From assembly GCA_946999045.1 (NCBI GenBank), contig CAMQBR010000036.1, positions 1 through 19,087 of the forward strand: a stretch of 19,087 nucleotides of DNA, read 5' to 3'. Under the pieces are notes generated by a model that was not told the origin of the DNA, did no database searches, and was given only the letters and a program-made list of their open reading frames with translations. Made by a program: the position numbers and the translations under genes. Positions within the stretch are counted from its first letter, which is position 1. Every line of letters begins with the position of its first letter. The stretch is from an uncultured Prevotella sp. Lineage in GTDB: Bacteria; Bacteroidota; Bacteroidia; Bacteroidales; Bacteroidaceae. Shown piece after piece: positions 1-7,335 of the stretch.

Positions 1-53
1 ACTAACCGATTGCATGTAGAAGAACACTTGTATCTTTTCCTTTTTTCTACCAT
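1..53 (-). CDS. Possible 5' end of a truncated leftward ORF
   Basis: An ATG at 53-51 on the minus strand opens a frame that stays open to the left edge, giving 17 codons that begin MVEKRKRYKC. A Bacteroidota-like promoter lies about 50 nt upstream. No Shine-Dalgarno sequence is visible, and the fragment is too short to recognise. It may be a chance frame; I list it only because the promoter-like sequence points at it. Confidence 0.2.
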   Translation of the reverse strand, partial: MVEKRKRYKCSSTCNRL

Positions 54-102
54 TGCATTAGACTTTTTAATTTTTAATGTTGACAAAGAATTAATTATTT
101 CC

Positions 103-132
103 CAAATTTAGTATTTTTTTTTAGTTAACAAA
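103..132 (-). promoter_or_regulatory. Candidate Bacteroidota promoter, leftward
   Basis: On the minus strand, TTTG (132-129) is followed after 18 nt by TAAATTTG (110-103). This fits the TAnnTTTG -7 element and TTTG -33 element of the Bacteroidota primary sigma factor, with slightly short spacing. It would drive transcription towards the left edge. The spacer is an A/T run, so a chance match is possible. Confidence 0.3.
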
Positions 133-176
133 AATATTTCCCCCAAAAAAATAATTAGAATTATGTTTTTTTAGCT

Positions 177-220
177 GGGTTCTATAAATTACCATCTTAA
201 TATAGTGAGTATAGAACCTG
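177..220. repeat. Remnant end of the MITE family, with a 9-bp palindrome
   Basis: GGTTCTATA (178-186) and TATAGAACC (210-218) form a perfect 9-bp inverted repeat. The stretch GGTTCTATAAATTACCAT closely resembles the end at 4134 and the right end of the MITE at 13940-14131 read on the minus strand. The following TATAGTGAGTA also matches the 4134 copy (TATTGTGAATA). No clear partner end is seen before the tRNA, although ATCTAACAAA near 310 also occurs near the other end of the 4134 copy. I read it as a decayed copy or a solo end. Confidence 0.5.
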
Positions 221-414
221 TCTAAAGCAAATAGAAATTTATTAGCATTAGTTTGAATGATGATGGTATACAGATATTTTTTTTTTGTTATCAGTATGTA
301 TCTAATTATGATCTAACAAATTACAATAAACGCTGATAATATAACGACATTATATATAGAGAAAGAAAAAGCAAAAGTTATAATTTTTTTCTAAACAAGA
401 AAGGAGAATGTAAT

Positions 415-453
415 ATGAAAAAAGGTACTCTCCATAAAGGAAAGTACCTTTAA
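415..453 (+). CDS. Possible 12-residue mini-ORF with a strong RBS
   Basis: AAGGAG at 401-406 sits 8 nt before an ATG, followed by 12 codons (MKKGTLHKGKYL) and TAA. Such a good Shine-Dalgarno sequence is uncommon in this phylum. However, the codons coincide with the hairpin that serves as the terminator of the opposite-strand tRNA, so the sequence may be constrained for that reason alone. No promoter is evident on this strand. Translation is unproven. Confidence 0.2.
   Translation: MKKGTLHKGKYL
418..450 (-). terminator. Intrinsic terminator of tRNA-Gln
   Basis: AAGGTACT (422-429) and AGTACCTT (443-450) form a perfect 8-bp stem, with a further three pairs inside (TCC/GGA). On the minus strand the stem is followed directly by a run of six T (423-418). 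It begins 9 nt beyond the 3' end of the tRNA gene, which is the expected arrangement for a monocistronic tRNA. Confidence 0.8.
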
Positions 454-458
454 TTATG

Positions 459-529
459 TTGGGATACTCGGATTCGAACCAAGAATGACAGGACCAGAAT
501 CTGTAGTGTTACCATTACACCATATCCCA
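459..529 (-). tRNA. tRNA-Gln (anticodon CTG)
   Basis: The minus strand gives a 71-nt cloverleaf. The acceptor stem is TGGGATA/TATCCCA with the U1-A72 pair typical of tRNA-Gln. The D-arm is GTGT/ACAC with GG in the loop, and the anticodon loop TTCTGGT reads CTG for CAG codons. The T-arm is CTTGG/CCGAG with TTCGAAT in the loop. The discriminator is A, and CCA is not encoded. The anticodon stem ACAGA/CCTGT has an A31-C39 mismatch next to the loop, so the stem has four good pairs. A promoter lies upstream and a terminator downstream, which argues for a functional single-gene unit. Confidence 0.93.
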
Positions 530-560
530 ATAAGAAACCAAAAGTAATTGATTTCGACTG

Positions 561-591
561 CAAAATTAGTATTTTTTTTTTATTCAGCAAT
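561..591 (-). promoter_or_regulatory. Promoter of tRNA-Gln
   Basis: On the minus strand, ATTG (591-588) is followed after 19 nt by TAATTTTG (568-561), which matches TAnnTTTG. Transcription would start about 25 nt before the mature tRNA 5' end at 529. It is back to back with the rsfS promoter. Confidence 0.6.
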
Positions 592-637
592 GAAATAAGT
601 GGCTTTTTTCTAAAAAAAACAAATTTAATAGTTATTC

Positions 638-670
638 TTTGCCTTTTCTGTTGATTTACTACTAACTTTG
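638..670 (+). promoter_or_regulatory. Promoter of rsfS-ftsH-cdsA
   Basis: TTTG (638-641) and TAACTTTG (663-670) are separated by 21 nt, an almost ideal Bacteroidota -33/-7 pair. The implied leader before the rsfS ATG at 752 is about 75 nt, with no Shine-Dalgarno sequence in front of the ATG. Confidence 0.7.
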
Positions 671-751
671 TAAGCTAAAGTCATCTATATATAATAATAG
701 GTGGAAAAAGGATTTATAAACCTATAACGGATAAAAACGAAAAATTACTGA

Positions 752-1111
752 ATGGAATCAACAAAATTTTTAGTTAAAACCATTACAAAAGGAATACAAG
801 AAAAGAAAGGTCAAGATATAATTATAGTAGATTTGAGTGGCATTGATGGTGCTATTGCCAACTACTTTATTATTTGTCAGGGTAGTTCGCCTACACAGGT
901 AGAAGCTATATCACAATCTATAGGCGAAATGGTAAACAAAGAGTTACACGAAAAGCCTATTAATGTTGTTGGTTTAGGCCTAAACCAATGGGTAGCTATA
1001 GACTTTGCAGATGTGTTGGTACACGTATTCTTGCCAGAAACAAGAGCCTTTTACGACCTTGAAAACTTATGGGAAGATGCCAAACTGACTAAAATACCAA
1101 ATGTAGAATAA
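752..1111 (+). CDS. rsfS: Ribosome silencing factor RsfS (Iojap family)
   Basis: RsfS binds ribosomal protein uL14 on the 50S subunit and blocks joining to the 30S subunit, lowering translation when nutrients run short. The 119-residue protein has the usual family length. The Iojap domain fills nearly all of it: the VDLSG segment (about residues 27-31), the ANYFIICQGSSPTQVEAI core (about 37-54), and the C-terminal part with WVAIDFADVLVHVF (about 80-93) and the closing Y-D-LE-LW segment. The ATG at 752 is the only sensible start and follows a good promoter by about 80 nt. The ftsH start is 50 nt downstream, so the two are probably co-transcribed, placing a translation damper beside a membrane protease and a phospholipid enzyme. 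Confidence 0.95.
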   Translation: MESTKFLVKTITKGIQEKKGQDIIIVDLSGIDGAIANYFIICQGSSPTQVEAISQSIGEMVNKELHEKPINVVGLGLNQWVAIDFADVLVHVFLPETRAFYDLENLWEDAKLTKIPNVE

Positions 1112-1161
1112 ACTGGCATTATTTTTGGTAACAATTTATTATCATTACAATTTATTAAATT

Positions 1162-3183
1162 ATGGACAATCAATATCATAACAACAAGAACAACCAACCT
1201 AAGATGCCAAAATTCAATATGAATTGGATTTACGAATTGGTGATTGTCGTTTTGGTAGTGTTGGTTATAACTGGAGGAGGAAATCTTATATCGCCCTCCA
1301 ACGCAAGTAAGAAAACTGACTATACCTCTTTTCAGCAATATGTAGCAAAGGGATTTGCTGACAAGGTAGTTTTGAATAAAGAAAATAGTACACTGAAAAT
1401 GTATGTGAAGCCTGAACATATAAGAGAAGTATTTCACTCTTCGGCTAAGCAAACAGGTACTTCGCCCTACTTGGAAGTAGAATTTGGTGATGTATCAGAC
1501 GTAGAAAAGTTTCTTACTGCCGAGCGACAAGCGGGCAAACTCAGTAAGTTTAGTTACGAGAATGAAAAAGGAAGCGACATCTGGAATATCTTATTGAACA
1601 TATCATTTCCTGTCTTCCTGATAGTGATGTGGATATTCTTTATGCGCCGCATGGGAGGGGGTGCTAGTGGCGCTGGCGGAGGTGTGTTCAGTGTAGGTAA
1701 GAGTAAAGCCAAGATGTACGAGAAGGGTAACGACATTGGTGTTACATTTAAAGATGTTGCTGGACAAGCTGGAGCCAAACAAGAGGTAAAAGAGATAGTA
1801 GACTTCTTAAAAAATCCTAAGAAATATACTGAATTAGGAGGTAAGATACCAAAGGGCGCCTTGCTTGTGGGGCCTCCAGGAACTGGTAAAACTTTGTTGG
1901 CAAAGGCTGTAGCAGGCGAAGCTGGAGTTCCATTTTTCTCTATGAGTGGCTCAGATTTCGTTGAGATGTTCGTTGGCGTAGGAGCTAGTCGTGTGCGCGA
2001 TTTGTTCCGCCAAGCCAAAGAGAAGGCACCAGCCATCATCTTTATAGATGAGATAGATGCCGTAGGACGAGCAAGAAGTAAAAATCCATCAATGGGTGGA
2101 AATGATGAAAGAGAGAATACATTGAACGCCTTGCTTACCGAAATGGATGGCTTTGGTACAAATAGTGGTGTAATTATCTTAGCTGCCACCAACCGTGCAG
2201 ATATGTTGGATAGTGCGTTGTTGCGTGCAGGACGATTTGACAGACAAATCAGTGTAGAGCTACCTGACTTGCCTGAACGTAAAGATATCTTCTTAGTTCA
2301 TTTGAGGAGAGTAAAGACAGCAGCCGACTTGGACATTGATTTCTTGGCAAGACAAACACCAGGTTTCTCTGGTGCTGACATAGCCAACGTTTGTAATGAA
2401 GCTGCCTTGATAGCTGCCCGTCATAATAAGAAAGAGGTTACAAAGCAAGATTTCCTTGATGCGGTAGATCGTATTATCGGTGGATTGGAAAAGAAAACCA
2501 AGATTATAACATACGACGAGAAACGTACCATTGCTTTACATGAAGCTGGGCACGCTACCGTATCATGGTTCTGTGAGCATGCTAACCCTCTTGTTAAGGT
2601 TTCTATTGTGCCTCGTGGCAGAGCTTTGGGCGCAGCATGGTATTTACCTGAAGAGCGACAGATAACAACCAAAGAACAAATGTTAGATGAAATGTGTGCT
2701 TTAATGGGTGGACGTGCAGCCGAAGAGCTATGCACTGGGCATATTTCGACAGGGGCTATGAACGATTTGGAGCGTGCTACCAAGACATCTTATAGCATGA
2801 TAGCATATGCTGGTATGAGCGAGGTGTTGCCAAACATCAGCTATTACAACAATCAGGAATACCAATTCCAAAAACCATATTCAGAAACTACGGCTAAAGT
2901 AATAGATGGGGAAGTGCTGAAAATGGTGAACGGACAATACGATAGAGCTAAACGAATATTAATTGAACACAAAGAAGGTCATGCTGAATTGGCTAACCTC
3001 TTGTTAACTCGTGAAGTAATTTTTGCCGAAGATGTAGAACGTATCTTTGGTAAACGCCCATGGATCAGTCGTTCGCAGGAAATTATCCGTGATAACGAAC
3101 CTAAGTTGGAAGATATGCCCGATGAAGTGAAAGCTGCTGAAGCAGAACATCAAAAGGCTATTGAAGAAAAAGAAGGAAAGTAG
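1162..3183 (+). CDS. ftsH: ATP-dependent zinc metalloprotease FtsH
   Basis: This membrane-anchored AAA+ protease acts as a hexamer and degrades unassembled membrane proteins and selected cytosolic substrates. The 673 residues contain TM1 (about 22-38), a non-cytoplasmic region (about 45-138), TM2 (about 141-161), and a Gly-rich linker. Walker A is GPPGTGKT (237-244), Walker B is IIFIDE (292-297), and the second region of homology is at about 342-362 with its arginine fingers. The zinc site is HEAGH (460-464) with the third ligand probably D535 in the GAMNDLERAT segment. All catalytic residues are present. The C-terminus is charged and Glu/Lys-rich. The gene lies 50 nt after rsfS and 86 nt before cdsA, on the same strand. 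In other bacteria FtsH controls LpxC, so its position near cdsA and lpxB fits envelope lipid balance; that link is inference here. Confidence 0.97.
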   Translation: MDNQYHNNKNNQPKMPKFNMNWIYELVIVVLVVLVITGGGNLISPSNASKKTDYTSFQQYVAKGFADKVVLNKENSTLKMYVKPEHIREVFHSSAKQTGTSPYLEVEFGDVSDVEKFLTAERQAGKLSKFSYENEKGSDIWNILLNISFPVFLIVMWIFFMRRMGGGASGAGGGVFSVGKSKAKMYEKGNDIGVTFKDVAGQAGAKQEVKEIVDFLKNPKKYTELGGKIPKGALLVGPPGTGKTLLAKAVAGEAGVPFFSMSGSDFVEMFVGVGASRVRDLFRQAKEKAPAIIFIDEIDAVGRARSKNPSMGGNDERENTLNALLTEMDGFGTNSGVIILAATNRADMLDSALLRAGRFDRQISVELPDLPERKDIFLVHLRRVKTAADLDIDFLARQTPGFSGADIANVCNEAALIAARHNKKEVTKQDFLDAVDRIIGGLEKKTKIITYDEKRTIALHEAGHATVSWFCEHANPLVKVSIVPRGRALGAAWYLPEERQITTKEQMLDEMCALMGGRAAEELCTGHISTGAMNDLERATKTSYSMIAYAGMSEVLPNISYYNNQEYQFQKPYSETTAKVIDGEVLKMVNGQYDRAKRILIEHKEGHAELANLLLTREVIFAEDVERIFGKRPWISRSQEIIRDNEPKLEDMPDEVKAAEAEHQKAIEEKEGK

Positions 3184-3187
3184 ATTA

Positions 3188-3234
3188 TTTCCTAAGTGTG
3201 TTATATCTATAGGAAGCTTAGCTCTCTTAGGAAA
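3188..3234 (+). promoter_or_regulatory. Hairpin between ftsH and cdsA
   Basis: TTTCCTAAG (3188-3196) and CTTAGGAAA (3226-3234) are perfect 9-bp complements around a 29-nt loop that itself contains AAGCTT. No T-run follows, so it is not a clean terminator. It could protect the upstream mRNA end or tune readthrough into cdsA. Function is inferred only from structure. Confidence 0.4.
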
Positions 3235-3269
3235 AGTATTAACTTGTAAATTAATAAAAAAGTACTCGC

Positions 3270-4133
3270 ATGAGTCCCAAGCAAAAGAATCTCGTTACCC
3301 GAAGCATTACAGGTGTATTATTTGTTGCCATAATGGTAACATGTTTTTTACGTCCCATAACAATGATATTGGTTTTTACCCTTATCACAGGAATGGCTAT
3401 TTGGGAGTTTACAGGATTGGTAAATACATATAAAAATGTAACAGTTAACAGAGCTGTTACAACCTTAGCGGGTATTTATCTTTTTATTTCGATTGCAGGC
3501 ATTAACAGTGGAATCATACAAACCAATGGGGTGTTTATACCTTATTTGTTAACCATTGTGTATTTGTTTATCAGCGAGTTATATGTCAAGAGCAAAGATG
3601 CCGTTAACAACTGGGCATATACCATGCTATCACAATTGTACATAGCGCTTCCCCTTTCTACAATCAATGTTTTGGCATTTAGAGAATCCAATGATGGAAT
3701 GAATTATTTTTATTATCTTTTGCCGCTTAGCATATTTATCTTTTTGTGGACAAACGACACGGGTGCTTATTGCACAGGTTCACTCTTAGGTAAGCATAAA
3801 TTGTTTCCACGTATTTCTCCAAGAAAGAGTTGGGAAGGAAGCATAGGTGGCGGAGTGTTAGTACTCTTCGTGGCAGCCCTCATCTCTTATTTAGAATCAC
3901 AAGGCAATAATCTCTCTAATCTTAACTTAATAGAATGGTTAGGATTAGGCTTGGTAGTTGTTGTGTTTGGCACCTGGGGTGATTTGGTAGAATCGTTATT
4001 CAAAAGAACCTTGGGAATAAAAGATAGTGGAAACATTCTACCAGGTCATGGTGGTATGTTAGATAGATTCGATTCTTCTATCATGGCAATTCCTGCCTCA
4101 GTTATCTATCTTTACACCCTCACTTTATTATAA
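3270..4133 (+). CDS. cdsA: Phosphatidate cytidylyltransferase CdsA
   Basis: CdsA converts phosphatidic acid and CTP to CDP-diacylglycerol, the branch point for membrane phospholipids, in the inner membrane. The 287-residue protein is strongly hydrophobic with about seven to eight predicted membrane spans. The family signature is near the C-terminus (about 251-275): KDSGNILPGHGGMLDRFDS, preceded by GDLVESLFKR (237-246). The TNDTGAY segment (161-167) and GKHKLFP..SPRKSWEG (174-190) are also typical. The start chosen is the ATG at 3270, giving MSPKQKNLVTR just before TM1; there is no clear RBS. It ends at TAA 4131-4133, immediately against the first base of a repeat element, and faces lpxB tail to tail. 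Confidence 0.95.
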   Translation: MSPKQKNLVTRSITGVLFVAIMVTCFLRPITMILVFTLITGMAIWEFTGLVNTYKNVTVNRAVTTLAGIYLFISIAGINSGIIQTNGVFIPYLLTIVYLFISELYVKSKDAVNNWAYTMLSQLYIALPLSTINVLAFRESNDGMNYFYYLLPLSIFIFLWTNDTGAYCTGSLLGKHKLFPRISPRKSWEGSIGGGVLVLFVAALISYLESQGNNLSNLNLIEWLGLGLVVVVFGTWGDLVESLFKRTLGIKDSGNILPGHGGMLDRFDSSIMAIPASVIYLYTLTLL

Positions 4134-4335
4134 GGTACTATAAATTACCACCGTATATTGTGAATAAATTTTATGAAATATGTTTTGTTGTTGTTTTTTT
4201 TGCTTCTTTTTATAGAAAATGGGTTGCGTCTCAATAATTCAAATGGGTTTGATTGTATTCGGTTTGCACTGCTTTTGTATAAAGTATAAAAATGTAAGTT
4301 TATAATCTAACAAAGCTAAGGTATAGAGCCAGCCT
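4134..4335. mobile_element. Decayed copy of the 192-bp MITE family
   Basis: This 202-bp stretch has one end GGTACTATAAATTACCACCG (4134 on), which resembles the right end of the 13940-14131 element read inward. Its other end, read on the minus strand from 4334, is GGCTGGCTCTATACCTTAGC, then TTTGTTAGATT, which resembles the left end of that element (GGGCGATTCTATAAATTAGC, then TTTGACAGATT). The size is also similar. The copy is inverted relative to the other one and has diverged, with no strong central hairpin left. It starts at the base after the cdsA stop and ends 3 nt before the lpxB stop. It carries no ORF. Confidence 0.6.
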
Positions 4336-4338
4336 ATT

Positions 4339-5475
4339 TTATTTTAAAAGTTGTATCATGAGTTTAGCAGCGTTTTCAGGAGCTACATCATAGCCCAATA
4401 AATGTTGTACCTCATTATAACCTTTTAACATTTTATGTCGTCCTTCACTATCAGGTAAAATGTTATTTAGTTTTTTGATAATGAGTTGCAGCGTAAATTT
4501 ATCTGCAAACAATTCGGGAACAATCTCTTTGTTTGCTATCAAGTTAACCAATGAAATGTATTTAACTTTCATAATATGATTGAAGGCAAACCTAATAAGA
4601 TAAGGAACAGGTGTTTTATAACAAACCACTTGTGGTACATTAAATAAAGCAGTTTCTAAGGTTGCCGTACCACTGGTTACCAATGCAATAGTAGCATGAG
4701 ATAATAAGGCATACGTTTGATTTTTAACAAGATGTACCTGTGTGCCTGTGAGAAACGTATGGTAATATTCCTCATCAATGGAAGGTGCTCCAGCTAATAT
4801 CATTTGATATTGTGAAAAATGCTGGGCAGCCTTTATCATCGTTGGTAGGTTATCCTTAATTTCTTGTTTACGACTACCAGCTAACAAAGCGATAATGGGC
4901 TTTTGCTTATCTATTTGATTTTTAACAGTAAAATCGTTAAAAGAATCTCTATATGTATGCTTAAACTGTCGAACCTCATCGGCAGTGGGATTACCTACAT
5001 AATGAATAGGATAATGATATTTGTGCTCAAAGAACGGCACTTCAAAAGGAAGAATAGAAAAGAGCTCGGTAATATCTCTTTTTATATTCTTAATACGATA
5101 TTCTTTCCATGCCCATATTTTAGGTGAAATATAATAATACACAGGTATTTGTGTATGAGCTTTGAGCCACTTAGCGATGTTTAAATTAAATCCAGGATAA
5201 TCAACCAATATAACAACATTAGGTTGCCACTGCACAATATCTTGCTTACACATTTTCATATTTTCAAAGATTGTATGCAGATGTAGTAATACAGGCATAA
5301 ATCCCATATAAGCCATTGTTTTGAAATGCTTTACCAAAACACCACCCTGAGCTTGCATCAGATCACCACCTATAAATCTAAACTTGGCAGCTGTGTCTTG
5401 TTGTTTTAAGCATCGCATTAAATGAGAGGCATGCAAATCGCCACTTGCTTCGCCAACTATCAAATAATATTTCAT
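4339..5475 (-). CDS. lpxB: Lipid-A-disaccharide synthase LpxB
   Basis: LpxB joins UDP-2,3-diacylglucosamine and lipid X to form the tetraacyl disaccharide of lipid A, as a peripheral inner-membrane GT-B/GT19 glycosyltransferase. The 378 residues match family length. Conserved parts are VGEASGDLHASHLM (7-20), FIGGDLMQAQG (34-44), MAYMGFMPVL, the VDYPGFNLNIAKWLK segment (about 91-105), YYISPKIWAWKEYRIK (about 114-129), LAGSRKQEI (about 198-206), and the donor-site segment VTSGTATLETALFNVPQVV. It lies 127 nt after surE on the same strand, separated by a degenerate short repeat, and is probably transcribed with it. It indicates a Gram-negative cell envelope. Confidence 0.96.
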   Translation of the reverse strand: MKYYLIVGEASGDLHASHLMRCLKQQDTAAKFRFIGGDLMQAQGGVLVKHFKTMAYMGFMPVLLHLHTIFENMKMCKQDIVQWQPNVVILVDYPGFNLNIAKWLKAHTQIPVYYYISPKIWAWKEYRIKNIKRDITELFSILPFEVPFFEHKYHYPIHYVGNPTADEVRQFKHTYRDSFNDFTVKNQIDKQKPIIALLAGSRKQEIKDNLPTMIKAAQHFSQYQMILAGAPSIDEEYYHTFLTGTQVHLVKNQTYALLSHATIALVTSGTATLETALFNVPQVVCYKTPVPYLIRFAFNHIMKVKYISLVNLIANKEIVPELFADKFTLQLIIKKLNNILPDSEGRHKMLKGYNEVQHLLGYDVAPENAAKLMIQLLK

Positions 5476-5484
5476 AGTGTATGT

Positions 5485-5545
5485 GAGTTATGGGGAGTTC
5501 TTAGGAGTTATGTTAAGAGAAATAGAGCGTTATAAGAAGTTATGG
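5485..5545. repeat. Degenerate tandem repeat, period about 10 bp
   Basis: Between surE and lpxB, related decamers follow one another: gagttatggg, gagttcttag, gagttatgtt, then more degenerate units, gagcgttata and agaagttatg. In transcript sense (minus strand) this reads as repeats of CATAACTCC. The origin may be replication slippage. No coding capacity or protein-binding motif is recognised. Confidence 0.45.
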
Positions 5546-5602
5546 TGGGCATTAGTTGTTTGGTTGAATAAAGTTAATATTAATTCCCTTACTTAAAATT
5601 GA

Positions 5603-6376
5603 TTATTCAAAGCCCTTTCTCATTTCGTCCAAATACTGATGAGCCGTTACGTCCATGAGGGTAGGTGTTATTGCGACATATCCTTTATTGAGTGCCCATT
5701 GGTCGGTATCTTCCTCTAAGGGTTCATCATTCCTATAATGTCCTACAACCCAATAGTAATCATAGCCGCGTGGATGATGTTCTTTCACTATTTCATCAAC
5801 CCAGCGTCCCCATGTCATTCTGCAAACTTTTAAGCCTTTGAAAGACTCCATGGCAGGGAAGTTTACATTTAAGCAAACACCTTTGGGCAAACCCTCCTTT
5901 AGCACTTTTGTTACTATTTTTTTTATATAAGGGCGTAATGGCTCAAGATTGGCATCATAGTTATAATAACAACTGGAGAAAGCTATCGAAGGAATATACT
6001 TCATACAGCCTTCCATAGCAACGCCCATGGTACCAGAATAGTGCGTATTAACCGTAGAATTATCACCATGATTAATACCTCCTATAATAAGAGAAGGCTT
6101 GCGGTTGCAACACAATTGCCCCATAGCCAACTTGATACAATCAACAGGTGTACCCGTACATGACCATATTGGTACATCTCCCATATTGTCTCTTCGGTTT
6201 AATCTCAAGTAATCAACAGCCGAAAAGGCGGTTGCATATCCTGATCTTGCCCCTTCAGGAGCACACACCAGTACATCAGCAAGGCTTGATACTATATCTA
6301 TTAAGAGTTTAATACCAGGCGATTGATAGCCATCGTCATTAGAAATTAAAATTAAAGGTTTGTTTGTTTCACTCAT
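5603..6376 (-). CDS. surE: 5'/3'-nucleotidase SurE
   Basis: SurE is a metal-dependent phosphatase of nucleoside 5'- and 3'-monophosphates and short polyphosphates, linked to stationary-phase survival. The 257 residues match the family. Motifs are ISNDDG (11-16, the metal-binding aspartates), the APEGARSGYATAFS segment (about 39-52) with the conserved Ser, the CTGTPVDCIKLA segment (about 73-84), and GGINHGDN followed by HYSGTMGVAMEG (about 99-122). The C-terminal segment KGYVAITPTLMDVTAH is also typical. The ATG at 6376 follows a possible promoter on the minus strand and is divergent from parA. lpxB follows on the same strand. Confidence 0.96.
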   Translation of the reverse strand: MSETNKPLILISNDDGYQSPGIKLLIDIVSSLADVLVCAPEGARSGYATAFSAVDYLRLNRRDNMGDVPIWSCTGTPVDCIKLAMGQLCCNRKPSLIIGGINHGDNSTVNTHYSGTMGVAMEGCMKYIPSIAFSSCYYNYDANLEPLRPYIKKIVTKVLKEGLPKGVCLNVNFPAMESFKGLKVCRMTWGRWVDEIVKEHHPRGYDYYWVVGHYRNDEPLEEDTDQWALNKGYVAITPTLMDVTAHQYLDEMRKGFE

Positions 6377-6477
6377 AATTATAATTATATGGTTTGAAGA
6401 TGATCACAGAACAAGCCTGTAAAAAAATATCTGTGAAAATCTATTGATACTCAATTGTTTCATTGCTAATTTACTTA

Positions 6478-6485
6478 CAAAAGTA
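6478..6485 (-). promoter_or_regulatory. Candidate -7 element for surE-lpxB
   Basis: TACTTTTG on the minus strand (6485-6478) fits TAnnTTTG and lies about 100 nt before the surE start. No well-placed TTTG -33 element is seen, so the call is weak. It would be back to back with the parA promoter. Confidence 0.35.
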
Positions 6486-6500
6486 CGAAAAAAGCTTTAA

Positions 6501-6534
6501 TTGACCGCTTTCTCATTCAAAATATGTAACTTTG
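6501..6534 (+). promoter_or_regulatory. Promoter of the parA-parB-relA block
   Basis: TAACTTTG (6527-6534) is the classical Bacteroidota -7 motif. A weak TTG lies at 6501-6503, 23 nt upstream. Since transcription must start beyond 6534, translation from the in-frame TTG at 6532 is unlikely. This decides the parA start at 6568. Confidence 0.6.
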
Positions 6535-6567
6535 CCATTAAATATTACCTTTATAAAGATTCTGAAA

Positions 6568-7332
6568 ATGGGAAAAATTATTGCATTAGCGAACCAAAAA
6601 GGAGGTGTAGGCAAGACAACTACAACCATTAATTTGGGTGCATCATTGGCTACGCTCGAAAAGACGGTGCTCATTGTGGATGCCGACCCGCAGGCAAATG
6701 CTTCGAGTGGATTAGGAGTTGACATCAAAGAGGTAGATTGCTCGCTTTATGAATGTATTATTGATAAGGCTGATGTGCGAGATGCAATTTATACAACCGA
6801 TATTGACGGATTAGATATTATTCCAAGTCATATCGACTTAGTGGGAGCAGAAATAGAGATGCTTAATTTGGATAACCGCGAAAAGATTATCAAACAGATA
6901 TTAGACCCTATCAAACAAGATTACGATTATATATTGATAGATTGTAGTCCGTCATTGGGCTTGATTACGGTAAATGCGCTAACAGCAGCCGATTCGGTTA
7001 TCATTCCTGTGCAATGTGAATATTTTGCATTGGAAGGAATTAGCAAATTGCTTAATACGGTGAAGATTATCAAGAGCAAACTTAATAAGAAACTGGAAAT
7101 AGAAGGCTTTCTGCTCACCATGTACGACAGTCGTTTGCGCTTAGCCAACCAAATATATGATGAGGTAAAACGTCATTTTCAAGAATTGGTATTCAAGACA
7201 GTTATTCAGCGTAATGTTAAGTTAAGTGAGAGTCCAAGTCATGGCTTGCCCGTTATCTTATATGATGCCAACTCGTCTGGAGCTAAAAATCACTTGTCTT
7301 TGGCCAAAGAAATTATTAATAAGAACGCTTAA
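6568..7332 (+). CDS. parA: Chromosome-partitioning ATPase ParA (Soj)
   Basis: ParA is a ParA/MinD-type ATPase that binds DNA non-specifically in its ATP state and moves ParB-parS complexes during chromosome segregation. The 254-residue protein starting MGKIIALANQ has the deviant Walker A KGGVGKTT (11-18) with the signature lysine at 11, Walker A' VDADPQAN (37-44), and Walker B YILIDCSPSLGL. The following LIPVQCEYFALEGISKL-type segment (reads IIPVQCEYFALEG) is typical of chromosomal Soj. A longer frame from TTG 6532 overlaps the promoter and is rejected. parB follows after 68 nt, so this is a standard par operon. No parS-like palindrome was found within the window. Confidence 0.96.
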   Translation: MGKIIALANQKGGVGKTTTTINLGASLATLEKTVLIVDADPQANASSGLGVDIKEVDCSLYECIIDKADVRDAIYTTDIDGLDIIPSHIDLVGAEIEMLNLDNREKIIKQILDPIKQDYDYILIDCSPSLGLITVNALTAADSVIIPVQCEYFALEGISKLLNTVKIIKSKLNKKLEIEGFLLTMYDSRLRLANQIYDEVKRHFQELVFKTVIQRNVKLSESPSHGLPVILYDANSSGAKNHLSLAKEIINKNA

Positions 7333-7335
7333 CCC

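Noticed and set aside
257..316. Short frame starting with three consecutive ATG codons
   Set aside because: It gives about 19 hydrophobic residues from T-runs, with no RBS and no conservation evidence; typical of AT-rich noise.
1554..2192. Long open frame on the minus strand inside ftsH
   Set aside because: It is the shadow of a highly conserved FtsH reading frame and resembles no protein.
6532..6567. Longer ParA start at TTG 6532
   Set aside because: It overlaps the TAACTTTG promoter element, and MGKIIALANQKGG is the standard ParA N-terminus.
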